From Rhizobium sp. FKY42 (GTDB taxonomy: Bacteria > Pseudomonadota > Alphaproteobacteria > Rhizobiales > Rhizobiaceae): a stretch of DNA of 64,000 bases. This document shows positions 15,621 through 24,786 of the stretch, in pieces. The notes below the pieces were generated by a model. The model saw nothing but the letters and a program-made list of their open reading frames with translations. It was not told the origin of the DNA and searched no databases. A program made the translations under genes and the position numbers. The stretch is from contig NZ_STGA01000073.1 in NCBI RefSeq assembly GCF_005222835.1, positions 1 to 64,000 on the forward strand, written 5' to 3'. How positions within the stretch are numbered: the stretch's first letter is position 1; every line of letters starts with the position of its first letter.

Positions 15621-16916
15621 ATGCAAAAAGATCCGCTTCACAACCTGAAGCTATTCAGGACCAACCGAGACGGAAATTTCGGTGTACTGACCGCACTTAT
15701 GCTTGTTCCCCTTATTGGGATCGCAGGCCTAGCGGTTGATCTGGGCATGGCTGTCGATGAGCGAAGTGCTTTGATGAATGCGGCTGATGCCGCAGCGGTG
15801 GGCGCTCTGTCGGAGAAGTCTGCAACGGTTGCGCAGGCGATGAACATGTCGGCGAACGGCGAGATCCAGCTTGGCAATGATGATGCAAGGCGACTCTTCC
15901 TCGCGCAGTTGCCGCAGTCCTTGCGTGACCGGCTAAGTAATGTTGCTGTCAGTATCAAGCGGGAAAACACAGAACTAACCTCGAACGTCAGTTTCACAGC
16001 CGCAATACCAACAGCATTCATGGGTATATTGGGAAAGGATAGTATTGGCGTTAGCGGAACGGCCAAGGCAACTTATAAAACCAATGCCTTCATCGATTTC
16101 TTCATGCTGCTGGACAACACGCCTTCCATGGGCCTTGGCGCAACGAACGCAGATATCGCCAAACTGGAAGCAAGTTTTGGCTGCGCTTTTGCCTGTCACG
16201 CCACAGGGAAAGCGGCAGACAACACACTGGAGGCTGCCGGAGATCTGGGGGTCAAGCTGCGCATAGATATCGTTCGTGATGCAACTAAAAAGCTCACGGA
16301 AGACGTCGACTTGTACAAGATTGCAAACAATCAATACCGGATGGCCGTCTACTCATTCGGCACGAGTGCTGACGATATCGGATTGAAGGAGATCGCCAAG
16401 CTGACCTCCAATATGGACAACGTTGATAAAGCCGTTGACAATCTCGACCTAATGTCCACGGTCAAGAACAACTATAACGACAATCAGTTGACTGATTTTG
16501 CAAGTACGTTCGCGAGCATCAAATCAGTTGTTGGCACAGTCGGCACGGGCAGCAGCGCGACAGATCGGCAGAAAGTGGTCTTTCTGGTATCAGACGGAAT
16601 GACCGATGCAGCAAAGACGGAATGTTCCGGCTCCGCAAAGGGAACGCGCTGCATGGAACCGATCGATGCAACCGTTTGCAAGGATCTGAAAGACAAAGGC
16701 ATCAAGGTTGCCGTGGTCTATACCACATACATCCCTCTTCCGGACGACAGCTTCTGGGTCAATCGCATCAAACCCTTCGATTCCCGCCTGCGTCCCAGCA
16801 TGGAGGCTTGCGCCACTCAGGGCTACTTCATCGAAGCATCCCCCAGCGAGGATATCGGTAAAGCGATGCAGACCCTGTTTCGCAAGTTGATGAACTCGCC
16901 ACGTCTGACGAACTGA
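15621..16916 (+). CDS. TadG-like pilus assembly protein with VWA domain
   Basis: A 431-residue exported protein. The N terminus carries the TadE/TadG-type signal and helix (FGVLTALMLVPLIGIAGLAVDLGMAVDERSALMNAADAAAVGA). A von Willebrand A domain follows from about residue 150: the metal site reads LLDNTPSMG, that is D-x-T-x-S where D-x-S-x-S is usual, and VVFLVSDGMTD is the typical inner strand. The insertion ASFGCAFACH holds two close cysteines. In Tad systems such proteins help fimbria assembly, but no other tad gene is nearby, so a role in adhesion or stress is only inferred. The upstream DNA is A/T-rich and holds GGTATATT twice within 40 bases of the start. Confidence 0.8.
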   Translation: MQKDPLHNLKLFRTNRDGNFGVLTALMLVPLIGIAGLAVDLGMAVDERSALMNAADAAAVGALSEKSATVAQAMNMSANGEIQLGNDDARRLFLAQLPQSLRDRLSNVAVSIKRENTELTSNVSFTAAIPTAFMGILGKDSIGVSGTAKATYKTNAFIDFFMLLDNTPSMGLGATNADIAKLEASFGCAFACHATGKAADNTLEAAGDLGVKLRIDIVRDATKKLTEDVDLYKIANNQYRMAVYSFGTSADDIGLKEIAKLTSNMDNVDKAVDNLDLMSTVKNNYNDNQLTDFASTFASIKSVVGTVGTGSSATDRQKVVFLVSDGMTDAAKTECSGSAKGTRCMEPIDATVCKDLKDKGIKVAVVYTTYIPLPDDSFWVNRIKPFDSRLRPSMEACATQGYFIEASPSEDIGKAMQTLFRKLMNSPRLTN

Positions 16917-16978
16917 CGCTTAACGCTGGATCGAAGAACGCGAGCACATCGGCCGCGCTCTTCGTCCTGTGGCCTCAT

Positions 16979-18373
16979 TCAACCGTCGACACGTTCCCCA
17001 CCCTTCACGCGGTAGCTGGGTTTGTACATGGTCACCAGCTCTTCCGCTGCTGTCGGATGAACCGCCATCGTGCGGTCGAGATCATCCTTGGTCACGCCGG
17101 CTTTTAGCGAAATGCCCAGCAGTTGCGCCATCTCGCCAGCGTCATGCCCAAGAATATGGGCGCCCACAACCTTGCGATCCTCAGCATTGACAAGGAGCTT
17201 CATGATCATCTTTTCGGCGCGCCCGGAAAGCGTCGCCTTCATGGGGCGGAACTCCGCGCGATACACTTCGATTTCGTCGAAGCGTTTGCAGGCCTCTTCC
17301 TCGGAAAGCCCAACCGTGCCGATTTCCGGCTGAGAGAACACCGCTGTTGCGATCAGATTGTGGTCAGGCGCGGTCGGATTGTTCTTGAACTCGGTCTCGA
17401 TGAAGCACATCGCTTCGTGAATAGCGACTGGAGTAAGCTGTACGCGATCCGTCACATCACCGAGCGCAAAGATATGCGGCACGTTTGTCCGGGAATAGGC
17501 ATCAACCACGATAGCGCCCCGGCCATTGACCTCGACCCCTGCCTTTTCCAGACCGAGACCCTTGGTATTCGGATCACGTCCGAGAGCGAGCATGATCTGA
17601 TCCGCAGAAATGCTCGCGCCCGTCTTGGTGCGCGCCGTCAGCCCGCCCGCCGGAGATTTCGTGACCTCTTCGATCACGTCCGTCAGCATTATACGGATGC
17701 CCTTGTCGACCATTGCCTTGTGAAGGCCCTCACGCATGTCGCGGTCGAAACGGGACAGAATTTCCTGGCCGCGATAGATGAGAGTCGTATCGACACCAAG
17801 CCCATGGAAAATGTTGGCGAATTCGACCGCAATATAACCGCCGCCTGCAATCAGGATGGATTTCGGCAGCTCTTCGAGATGAAAAGCTTCGTTGGAGGTG
17901 ATGCAGAATTCATGGCCCGGCAGCGAAGCGTGTGGATTGGCCGTTCCGCCCGTTGCAATCACAATACGTTCTGCCGTCACTGTCGTGTCCGTCCTGACCA
18001 GACGGATGGTGTGGGCGTCCAATAGTTCTGCACGGGTATCCAGAATCTCGGCCCCGGCATTTTCCAGCCCGCGGCGATAAAGCCCCTCGAGGCGGGCGAT
18101 TTCCTTGTCCTTGGCTTCGATGAGCGCTTTCCAGTTGAAGCTGCAATCACCAACAGTCCAGCCGTATCCGGCCGCGTCTTCGAAGTGTTCGTGATATTGC
18201 GATGCATAGACGAAAAGCTTCTTCGGCACGCAGCCACGGATGACACAGGTGCCGCCAAAACGGTACTCTTCCGCGATCGCGACCTTCTTGCCCATGGATG
18301 CCGCAAGCCGTCCGGATCTCACGCCACCTGACCCACCGCCGATGACAAAGAGGTCGTAATCATAGCTGGTCAT
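16979..18373 (-). CDS. gor: Glutathione-disulfide reductase
   Basis: Reduces oxidised glutathione with NADPH (464 residues, FAD homodimer, cytoplasm). The FAD fold is GGGSGGVRSGRLAA (12-25). The redox pair is Cys43 and Cys48 in GGTCVIRGCVPKK. The NADPH fold is GGGYIAVEFANIF, the second FAD motif is FALGDVTDRVQLTPVA, and the C-terminal base is in MAVHPTAAEE. Start ATG at 18373. Gene order DUF2059 then gor on the same strand, but an intrinsic terminator lies between them, so gor probably has its own promoter in the 70-base gap. Confidence 0.96.
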   Translation of the reverse strand: MTSYDYDLFVIGGGSGGVRSGRLAASMGKKVAIAEEYRFGGTCVIRGCVPKKLFVYASQYHEHFEDAAGYGWTVGDCSFNWKALIEAKDKEIARLEGLYRRGLENAGAEILDTRAELLDAHTIRLVRTDTTVTAERIVIATGGTANPHASLPGHEFCITSNEAFHLEELPKSILIAGGGYIAVEFANIFHGLGVDTTLIYRGQEILSRFDRDMREGLHKAMVDKGIRIMLTDVIEEVTKSPAGGLTARTKTGASISADQIMLALGRDPNTKGLGLEKAGVEVNGRGAIVVDAYSRTNVPHIFALGDVTDRVQLTPVAIHEAMCFIETEFKNNPTAPDHNLIATAVFSQPEIGTVGLSEEEACKRFDEIEVYRAEFRPMKATLSGRAEKMIMKLLVNAEDRKVVGAHILGHDAGEMAQLLGISLKAGVTKDDLDRTMAVHPTAAEELVTMYKPSYRVKGGERVDG

Positions 18374-18439
18374 TTAAGGCTCCTGTGGAATATCCGGCGA
18401 ATAGCATTGGCACTTCATATAGTGTGCAATGGCACACAA

Positions 18440-18464
18440 GGAAAAGCCCGGCGGAACCGGGCTT
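18440..18464 (-). terminator. Intrinsic terminator after DUF2059 gene
   Basis: AAGCCCGG (18444-18451) pairs with CCGGGCTT (18457-18464) over a five-base loop. On the minus strand it is followed by TTCC, running TTTTCC with the stem end. It ends the rpiA-DUF2059 unit. Confidence 0.75.
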
Positions 18465-18490
18465 AGCTTGAAACATTGGAAAGGGGCCGC

Positions 18491-19048
18491 TTAGGGCTTC
18501 GGAGCGTTGCCCGTTGCATCTGCCGTCGGAGCCTTCACCTTGTTGGCATCCATCACGGTGCGCAGCTTGGCAGAGCTGTTGGCAGTCAGGTCTCGCGAAA
18601 TGCCATTCGCCCAGATTTCGGCTGCCCGCATCGTTTCGCGCTGAACAAGCGGAAGCGTCTGCAGATACTTCTTGCCAACCGGAGAAGAATAGAACGAGGC
18701 GATCTGCTTCAGTTCATCAACCGTGAAGGACTTGGCGAAGGTAACCGCAACTTCCTTTTCCAGATCGGCACGGCGTGGAGCGAGCGCCAGGGCTTCCGCT
18801 TCAACTGTCTTGGAGATCTGGGCCTGAAAATTGGGTGAAGCGACCGTGTATTCGTTCTTCAGACGCTCGGCTAGATTCGGCAGAATGGCATCGAAACGAT
18901 CCGTGGCATTCAGGGCTGCAATTGCATCCCGTGCCGCCTTCAGATGATCGGCAGGAATTTCCTGGGCGCTGACGGGAACACTCAGCGCTGCACCGGAAAG
19001 AAGAATGGCGAGCGCGGCGGTACGGCCGAAAACCGCTTGTCTGATCAT
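18491..19048 (-). CDS. DUF2059 domain periplasmic protein
   Basis: A 185-residue exported protein of unknown function. A signal peptide covers residues 1-28 (cleavage after VSA). The DUF2059 domain follows, with the diagnostic TVDELKQIASFYSSPVGKKYL segment at about 110-130; the tail is Ala/Pro-rich. The ATG has AGGAG nine bases before it. It lies 17 bases after rpiA on the same strand and is therefore probably co-transcribed with it, an arrangement I recall from other Rhizobiales, although no functional link to pentose metabolism is evident. Confidence 0.88.
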   Translation of the reverse strand: MIRQAVFGRTAALAILLSGAALSVPVSAQEIPADHLKAARDAIAALNATDRFDAILPNLAERLKNEYTVASPNFQAQISKTVEAEALALAPRRADLEKEVAVTFAKSFTVDELKQIASFYSSPVGKKYLQTLPLVQRETMRAAEIWANGISRDLTANSSAKLRTVMDANKVKAPTADATGNAPKP

Positions 19049-19065
19049 GTTTCGTTGCTCCTGTC

Positions 19066-19761
19066 TTATTTCGCCTGCATCGTCCGCGCGCCCGCCGGTC
19101 CGGCAATGATCGCAAACGATGCCATATTGATGAACAGCCCGTGCTCTACGACGCCGGGTATTGAATTCAGCTGGGTAGCCAATGCCTCTGCATCAGGAAT
19201 ACGGCCAAAAAAAGCATCGAGAATCAGGTGGCCGCCGTCGGTAGTGAAGGCGCCGTCATCCGACTTTCTCAACTTCAGATCGCCCGAAAGCCCAAGCTTC
19301 GCGGCCAGTTTATCGATCGCAATGCGCGTGGTCGCAAGACCGAACGGATTGACCTCGATCGGCAATGGAAACTTGCCAAGAGTTTCGACAACCTTGCTTT
19401 CATCCGCAATGACGATCATCCGGCTCGACGCCGATGCGACGATCTTTTCGCGCAACAGGGCGCCGCCGCCGCCCTTGACCAGACGCAGCGAGCCGTCGAC
19501 TTCGTCGGCACCGTCAATGGTCAGATCCAGCTCGGGAAGTTCATCCAGGGATTTGAGTGGAACACCAAGCTCCAGGCACAGACGTGCAGTTCGTTCCGAT
19601 GTTGGCACACCCTGAACCCGCAGGCCGCCCGACACTTTTTCTGCAAGTAGTCGAACAAATTCTTCCGCCGTCGATCCGGTGCCGATTCCAAGACGCATCC
19701 CGTCTTCAACATGCTGGAGCGCAGCCTCGGCTGCCTTGATTTTCATTTCCCGGGCGTCCAT
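19066..19761 (-). CDS. rpiA: Ribose-5-phosphate isomerase A
   Basis: Interconverts ribose 5-phosphate and ribulose 5-phosphate in the pentose phosphate pathway (231 residues, normal length). Signatures are GIGTGSTAEEFV near the N terminus, TIDGADEVD with the catalytic acids, and KGGGGALLREKIV. The ATG at 19759-19761 has GGGAG ten bases before it; a TTG three codons upstream is too close to that site. First gene of a two-gene unit with the DUF2059 gene, divergent from gph. Confidence 0.96.
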   Translation of the reverse strand: MDAREMKIKAAEAALQHVEDGMRLGIGTGSTAEEFVRLLAEKVSGGLRVQGVPTSERTARLCLELGVPLKSLDELPELDLTIDGADEVDGSLRLVKGGGGALLREKIVASASSRMIVIADESKVVETLGKFPLPIEVNPFGLATTRIAIDKLAAKLGLSGDLKLRKSDDGAFTTDGGHLILDAFFGRIPDAEALATQLNSIPGVVEHGLFINMASFAIIAGPAGARTMQAK

Positions 19762-19975
19762 CCGCCGCAAGCTCCCATCTGTTTCGTTGTGTGCTGTTTA
19801 CACGGCCCGCCTGATAAACAAAAGTCCCAGTTTCTGCTTCTTGGAGAGTATTCGAAGACCAGAATAGAATGGCGCCCCCTCTCCTCTGCATTTGCAATTC
19901 TTGCTCACGATCCATAATCTCGCGCCACCAATGGACTTGGCGACACCCTCATTCTCTGCTTCGGAAGGTTTGATT

Positions 19976-20680
19976 TTGACTGCTACCCTTGTTGTTTTCG
20001 ATCTCGATGGCACGATGATCGATACTGCGCCCGATCTGATCGAAAGCCTCAACCACACCATCGCAGTCCGCGATCTGGAACCTGTCAGTTTTGATGACCT
20101 GACACATCTGGTCGGACAAGGAGCAAGGGTCATGATCCGCCGTGCGTTTGACCTGCGCGGATACCCGTTGTCGGATCAGGAAGTGGACCCGCTGTTCGAT
20201 CGCTTCATCGATCACTACAAGGCGCATATGCCGGGACACAGCAAGCCGTTTGACGGCCTCGAAGCAAGCCTGGATCGATTGGAACGTGATGGCTGCCTCG
20301 TTGCTGTCTGCACCAACAAGGCAGAGCAGCTGGCAGTCCCCCTTCTGCGGAAGCTGGGCCTCGCGGACCGAATGGCAGTCATCACCGGGGGAGATACCTT
20401 TGCTTTCCGCAAACCGGATGGGCGGCATCTCCTTGAAACGATCAGACTGGCAGGCGGCGATCCTGCCAAAAGCATACTGGTTGGCGACAGCGTCAACGAC
20501 ATTCAGGCTGCCCACAATGCCTCGGTAGCATCGCTTGGCGTAACATTCGGCTATTCCGATGTACCGATCGCCGACCTGAACCCTACACGCATCATCAGTC
20601 ATTTTGACGAACTGACCGTGGATCTGGTGCAGGAAACGCTCGCCGCAAGCAATCGCGCCACATTCTCGGTGACCGCCTGA
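19976..20680 (+). CDS. gph: Phosphoglycolate phosphatase (HAD family)
   Basis: Removes phosphate from 2-phosphoglycolate, a by-product of DNA repair or oxygenation. About 234 residues. HAD motif I is FDLDGTMID, the cap domain follows, motif II is in AVCTNK, motif III is the Lys in FRKPDG and motif IV is LVGDSVND. The frame is open to 19892, but a TTG at 19976-19978 has GGAAGG seven bases before it and gives the family start (TATLVVFDLDG), so I take the rare TTG start; an ATG at 19931 lacks a good site. Related HAD enzymes are hard to tell apart, so other phosphate esters are possible. Confidence 0.88.
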   Translation: MTATLVVFDLDGTMIDTAPDLIESLNHTIAVRDLEPVSFDDLTHLVGQGARVMIRRAFDLRGYPLSDQEVDPLFDRFIDHYKAHMPGHSKPFDGLEASLDRLERDGCLVAVCTNKAEQLAVPLLRKLGLADRMAVITGGDTFAFRKPDGRHLLETIRLAGGDPAKSILVGDSVNDIQAAHNASVASLGVTFGYSDVPIADLNPTRIISHFDELTVDLVQETLAASNRATFSVTA

Positions 20681-20683
20681 ACG

Positions 20684-20711
20684 AAAAAGGCCAGCCCGAC
20701 AAAGGCTGGCC
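20684..20711 (-). terminator. Intrinsic terminator of the L,D-transpeptidase gene
   Basis: GGCCAGCC (20689-20696) pairs with GGCTGGCC (20704-20711) over a seven-base loop and on the minus strand is followed by TTTTTCG. It lies in the gap between the converging gph and L,D-transpeptidase genes and may serve both. Confidence 0.85.
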
Positions 20712-20736
20712 CAATCACACACATCAGCTTCGGAAA

Positions 20737-22713
20737 TCAGGCGCCGCGCGCCTTGCTGGTGATTTCGAAAGCCTTTTCAACAGCAGCATCGCGCTTGTAA
20801 ACGTCATCAAAATATTCGACGTGACCATCCTTGTTTGGCCAAGCCGTGAAATAGGCCACATACACCGGGAACTTCTGCGGAACCTGGATTGCCTGATTCT
20901 TGCCCTGGGCAATCTTGCCAGCCAGATCCTGCTCGGTAATACCCAGCACGGCAGCGGCCATCTTGCGCGGTTCCGCCAAACGCACACAACCGTGGCTCAA
21001 CGCGCGCATGTCACGCTGGAAGAAACTCTTCTGCGGCGTATCATGCATGTAGATAGCATGAGCGTTCGGGAACAAGATCTTCAACTCGCCCAGAGCATTG
21101 TCGCTCGATGGCGGCTGGCGAACAGAAATCGCCTGCGTGGAGCCGCGCCAGTCGACGGCAGTGGATGACACCGCCTTGCCAGACACTTCTACCTGATAAC
21201 CCATGCGGTCGAGATAGCTTGGATCCTGCCGAAGCTTCGGCAACATCTCATTGATGATGATCGACTGCGGGACGCCCCAATATGGATTGAGTTCGACTGT
21301 CTGAATCTCGTCCTGGAAGAAGAAGGTCTGGTGGCTTGGCGAACCCACCACCACGCGCATGGAGAACTGCTCTTGCCCGTTCTGGTGATAATAAACCCGG
21401 AACGCTGGCTGGTTGATGAAGACATAGCGGCTACCAAGATCGTCCGGCAACCACTTGCTCTGTTCCATCGCCACGATCAGCTTCTCGATCTTGTCGTCCG
21501 AGGTGTGGCCGGTCATTGCCCGCAGTGTCGCCGGACCGATGACGCCATCCGCTTTCAGGCCGATTTCCTTCTGGAAGCTCTTGACGACCTCTACCAGTTC
21601 CGGCGCGTAGGTGGGCGTATTCTGGTATGAAGCAAACACAGAGGAATGCTGCGTCTTTAAGGCATCCGAACCCTTGTGCTGGATCGCCGCGATAACCTTG
21701 GCCAGATCAGCATTGCTTTCACCCGGCTTCAGCTTAAGCGTTTCAGGCACCTGAACTGATTGCGTCTCACTCCCGGCAGCGGCGCGCACCTTTGCAAGTT
21801 CCGCCTTCAGCGCCAGGAATTGCGGGCTCTTCGGCGCCATGCCGTCGAGATAGGCGCTTGCATCTGCGGCACTCTGCAGCCCCGGCAGAATGGAGGACAG
21901 GTTGACGTCGCGTCGCTTCAGGTCGTGATATTCCGAGATCCGGTTCGGATCGATCCGGCCACGCGCCATATCCTGCGCAAACAGCACAGCCTTGGCAGAC
22001 AGCGCCAGTTCGAACTGCATCAGTTCCTTCTGATGCTCATCGGGAGCCTGAGCGACAGCAGGCTTGACCGCGGTGCCCGCAGGGCTCTCCGCAGCGGGAG
22101 CAGATACCGAAGAAGCATCGGCCGACACGGGTGTGACCGTCGGCGCTTCCGCAGGCTTCAGGACATCGGACACGCTGGATGTCACGAAAGTCGGCACCGG
22201 AATGCGATAGTCAGCCGGGTTCAGGCCGTAATCGCCAGCCTTTTCCATCAGCGCAATCACCGCACGGGCGCGCTCGCTCACATCTTCCTTGTCTACCCAT
22301 AGCGGAGCAGCGTTCTTGGCGTAGAAGGCTTCGACCGCGTTCGCGACATCACTCGGCGCGGATACCTTGGCCTGTACGAGGAAACGGTTGGCATCCGTGG
22401 CCGATGCAGCCGCGAAACCAGAGGTCTTTACGGCACGGGAGGCATCTGCCTTATAGGTGAAATATTTCGGAGCCGAAACTTTTGGCAGCGGTTCCGGATC
22501 GCTGAGATCAATCGCACGCTGGCTGATGGGCGGCTGCACACTTGTTGGCACGCGGCCTTCCACCTGCTCCTGAACGCTTTCGCGCTTCTCGCCGCGCAGC
22601 ATGTCCATCAGGGTCAGGGCGTTGGCCGTACCTGCGCCAATGGCAGAAGAAGCAATGCCGGAAAGCAGGGCAATTGCGAGAGAAGTCTTTGTGTATGCGT
22701 GCGGCAACGTCAT
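20737..22713 (-). CDS. L,D-transpeptidase (YcbB-like) with peptidoglycan-binding domain
   Basis: Forms 3-3 cross-links in periplasmic peptidoglycan; 658 residues, the large YcbB/LdtD type. It has a signal peptide (about 5-35), an N-terminal scaffold region interrupted by an Ala/Pro/Ser-rich linker, a peptidoglycan-binding module (VVKSFQKEIGLKADGVIGPATL) and a YkuD catalytic domain whose His and Cys are in IYMHDTP and ALSHGCVRL (Cys near 576). The gene could begin at a GTG at 22722; I use the ATG at 22713 because neither has a strong ribosome site. Single gene. Agrobacterium-type cells grow at the pole with many L,D cross-links, consistent with such an enzyme. Confidence 0.92.
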   Translation of the reverse strand: MTLPHAYTKTSLAIALLSGIASSAIGAGTANALTLMDMLRGEKRESVQEQVEGRVPTSVQPPISQRAIDLSDPEPLPKVSAPKYFTYKADASRAVKTSGFAAASATDANRFLVQAKVSAPSDVANAVEAFYAKNAAPLWVDKEDVSERARAVIALMEKAGDYGLNPADYRIPVPTFVTSSVSDVLKPAEAPTVTPVSADASSVSAPAAESPAGTAVKPAVAQAPDEHQKELMQFELALSAKAVLFAQDMARGRIDPNRISEYHDLKRRDVNLSSILPGLQSAADASAYLDGMAPKSPQFLALKAELAKVRAAAGSETQSVQVPETLKLKPGESNADLAKVIAAIQHKGSDALKTQHSSVFASYQNTPTYAPELVEVVKSFQKEIGLKADGVIGPATLRAMTGHTSDDKIEKLIVAMEQSKWLPDDLGSRYVFINQPAFRVYYHQNGQEQFSMRVVVGSPSHQTFFFQDEIQTVELNPYWGVPQSIIINEMLPKLRQDPSYLDRMGYQVEVSGKAVSSTAVDWRGSTQAISVRQPPSSDNALGELKILFPNAHAIYMHDTPQKSFFQRDMRALSHGCVRLAEPRKMAAAVLGITEQDLAGKIAQGKNQAIQVPQKFPVYVAYFTAWPNKDGHVEYFDDVYKRDAAVEKAFEITSKARGA

Positions 22714-23135
22714 CCCCGTCACGTTGAGGGCCTTGAATCAGCGGGCCTTGTGAGCCTTTGCGCCTGAATAGCTGGTCGTGAGCGCTGTGAAAAGTAAACC
22801 AAAAGCGATGCCTGACCGGTGAAAGAGCGCGGATCCTGCTCGCAATCGTTGTCGGAAGCTTAAGAAATCATTGGTTAATTTTTTACTGATAACTTGCTTG
22901 AAGAGGCATCAAGACGGTTCACAGGCACTTGATCGGGCTCAATATAAATCTTTGGCGTGTCATTAAAAACACGCGGCGAAACTTCAATTTAGCCGCTCCT
23001 CATCAACCTTCGCAGTGCTTGCAGTCGCAAAACAAACGTATAGTAATCGCGCGCCCGACCTTGCATCGGAAACCGACACCGCATAGGTGCAGCCGAGCAA
23101 TCCAGTTTACGTCCGTGTCACGCAGAGGCTTTAAG
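22714..23135. promoter_or_regulatory. Divergent promoter region, L,D-transpeptidase and fumC
   Basis: No gene is seen in this 422-base gap. It separates two divergent genes and so must hold both promoters. It contains an A/T-rich core around 22860-22900, a GCGTGT/ACACGC hairpin just after 22950, and a short CTTGA/TCAAG hairpin near 22900. No specific operator or riboswitch was recognised. Confidence 0.4.
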
Positions 23136-24524
23136 ATGACTACGCGCACCGAAACCGATACATTTGGCCCGATTGAAGTTGCCAGCGACCGCTATTGGGG
23201 CGCTCAGGCGCAACGTTCGCTTGGAAACTTCAAGATCGGTTGGGAAAAACAACCCCTCTCCGTCATCCGTGCGCTCGGCATCGTCAAGCAGGCCGCGGCG
23301 CGCGCCAACATGGCCCTTGGCGGCCTGGATGCGAAGATCGGAGAAACCATCATCGCCGCCGCGCAGGAAGTCATCGACGGCAAGCTGAACGATCACTTCC
23401 CGCTCGTCGTCTGGCAAACCGGTTCCGGCACGCAGTCGAACATGAATGCCAACGAGGTTATCTCGAACCGGGCAATCGAAATGCTGGGCGGCGTCATGGG
23501 CTCCAAGAAGCCCGTGCACCCGAACGATCACGTCAACATGAGCCAGTCGTCGAACGATACCTATCCGACGGCCATGCACATCGCTTGCGCAGAGCAGATC
23601 GTTCGCCATCTCATTCCAAGCCTCAAGCACCTGCATGCGGCACTGGATGCAAAGTCGAAAGCTTTCGCGCATATCATCAAGATCGGCCGCACCCACACGC
23701 AGGACGCAACGCCTCTGACGCTGGGTCAGGAGTTTGGAGGCTATACGGCGCAGGTCGCTTCCGCCATCAAGCGCATCGAAGTCTCCCTGTCGGGCCTTTA
23801 TGAACTGGCGCAGGGCGGCACAGCCGTTGGCACGGGTCTCAATGCACCCATCGGCTTTGCCGAAAAGGTTGCCGAAGAAATCGCCGCGATCACCGGCCTG
23901 CCTTTCGTCACCGCGCCAAACAAGTTCGAAGCACTGGCCGCGCATGATGCCATGGTCTTCGCTCACGGCGCTATCAATGCCGCAGCCGCCGCTCTGTTCA
24001 AGATCGCAAACGACATCCGCTTCCTTGGCTCCGGCCCCCGTGCCGGCCTCGGTGAACTGGCCCTGCCGGAAAACGAGCCGGGCTCGTCCATCATGCCGGG
24101 CAAGGTCAACCCGACCCAGTCGGAAGCCTTGACACAGGTTTGCGCTCATATCTTCGGCAATCAGGCAGCCATCACCTTTGCTGGCAGCCAGGGCCATTTT
24201 GAACTCAACGTGTTCAACCCGATGATGGCCTACAACTTCCTGCAGTCCGTCCAGCTTCTGGCAGACGCAGCGGTCTCCTTCACCGATAACTGCGTTGTGG
24301 GCATCGAAGCGCGCGAAGACAACATCAAGCGCGGTGTCGAAAACTCGCTGATGCTGGTCACGGCTCTGAACGGCAAGTTGGGTTACGATGCCTGCGCCAA
24401 GATCGCCAAGACCGCGCATAAGAACGGCACGACCCTGCGTGAAGAGGCAGTCGGCGGCGGATACCTCACGAACGAGGAATTCGATCAGTATGTCCGTCCT
24501 GAAAACATGATCGGACCCAAGTAA
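23136..24524 (+). CDS. fumC: Class II fumarate hydratase
   Basis: Hydrates fumarate to malate in the TCA cycle; iron-free class II enzyme, 462 residues. Family marks are QTGSGTQSNMNANEV, HPNDHVNMSQSSNDT, GRTHTQDATPLTLGQE and the signature GSSIMPGKVNPTQ at about 317. The frame opens upstream to 22929, but the ATG at 23136 (MTTRTETDTFGPIEV) is the family start and has GAGG eight bases before it. Monocistronic; followed by a long inverted repeat. Confidence 0.96.
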   Translation: MTTRTETDTFGPIEVASDRYWGAQAQRSLGNFKIGWEKQPLSVIRALGIVKQAAARANMALGGLDAKIGETIIAAAQEVIDGKLNDHFPLVVWQTGSGTQSNMNANEVISNRAIEMLGGVMGSKKPVHPNDHVNMSQSSNDTYPTAMHIACAEQIVRHLIPSLKHLHAALDAKSKAFAHIIKIGRTHTQDATPLTLGQEFGGYTAQVASAIKRIEVSLSGLYELAQGGTAVGTGLNAPIGFAEKVAEEIAAITGLPFVTAPNKFEALAAHDAMVFAHGAINAAAAALFKIANDIRFLGSGPRAGLGELALPENEPGSSIMPGKVNPTQSEALTQVCAHIFGNQAAITFAGSQGHFELNVFNPMMAYNFLQSVQLLADAAVSFTDNCVVGIEAREDNIKRGVENSLMLVTALNGKLGYDACAKIAKTAHKNGTTLREEAVGGGYLTNEEFDQYVRPENMIGPK

Positions 24525-24533
24525 AAAGCAATT

Positions 24534-24583
24534 CCCTGACGCAAACGGTTGGGCAGAACGTCTGTCCTTCCCTTGCGTCAGGG
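24534..24583. repeat. Inverted repeat after fumC (cruciform-like)
   Basis: CCCTGACGCAA (24534-24544) is repeated inverted as TTGCGTCAGGG (24573-24583). A second stem, GGGCAGA/TCTGTCC with one G-T pair, lies inside (24551-24567). It has no T tract and so is not a classical terminator; it may stabilise the fumC message end or be a dispersed palindrome. Confidence 0.65.
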
Positions 24584-24786
24584 TACGCAGCAAAATGGTT
24601 GCGTACAGCGATAGGGCAACAACCAGATGGACACTTGATGACAATCAGGCCTGACTTCTTAGAAGCTCTGTAATTGCCTAATAGCAATGATACTTTAGCG
24701 CCATAAGCGATCCGACATTAATGCTTTTCCAATAAATTGCGAATAACCATTACCATCAGTCTCAAATCGATGACCGGAGCAGAGCA

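Noticed and set aside
23118..24644. A 508-codon open frame on the minus strand across fumC
   Set aside because: Antisense shadow of fumC, a G+C-rich gene in which the opposite frame stays open by codon bias.
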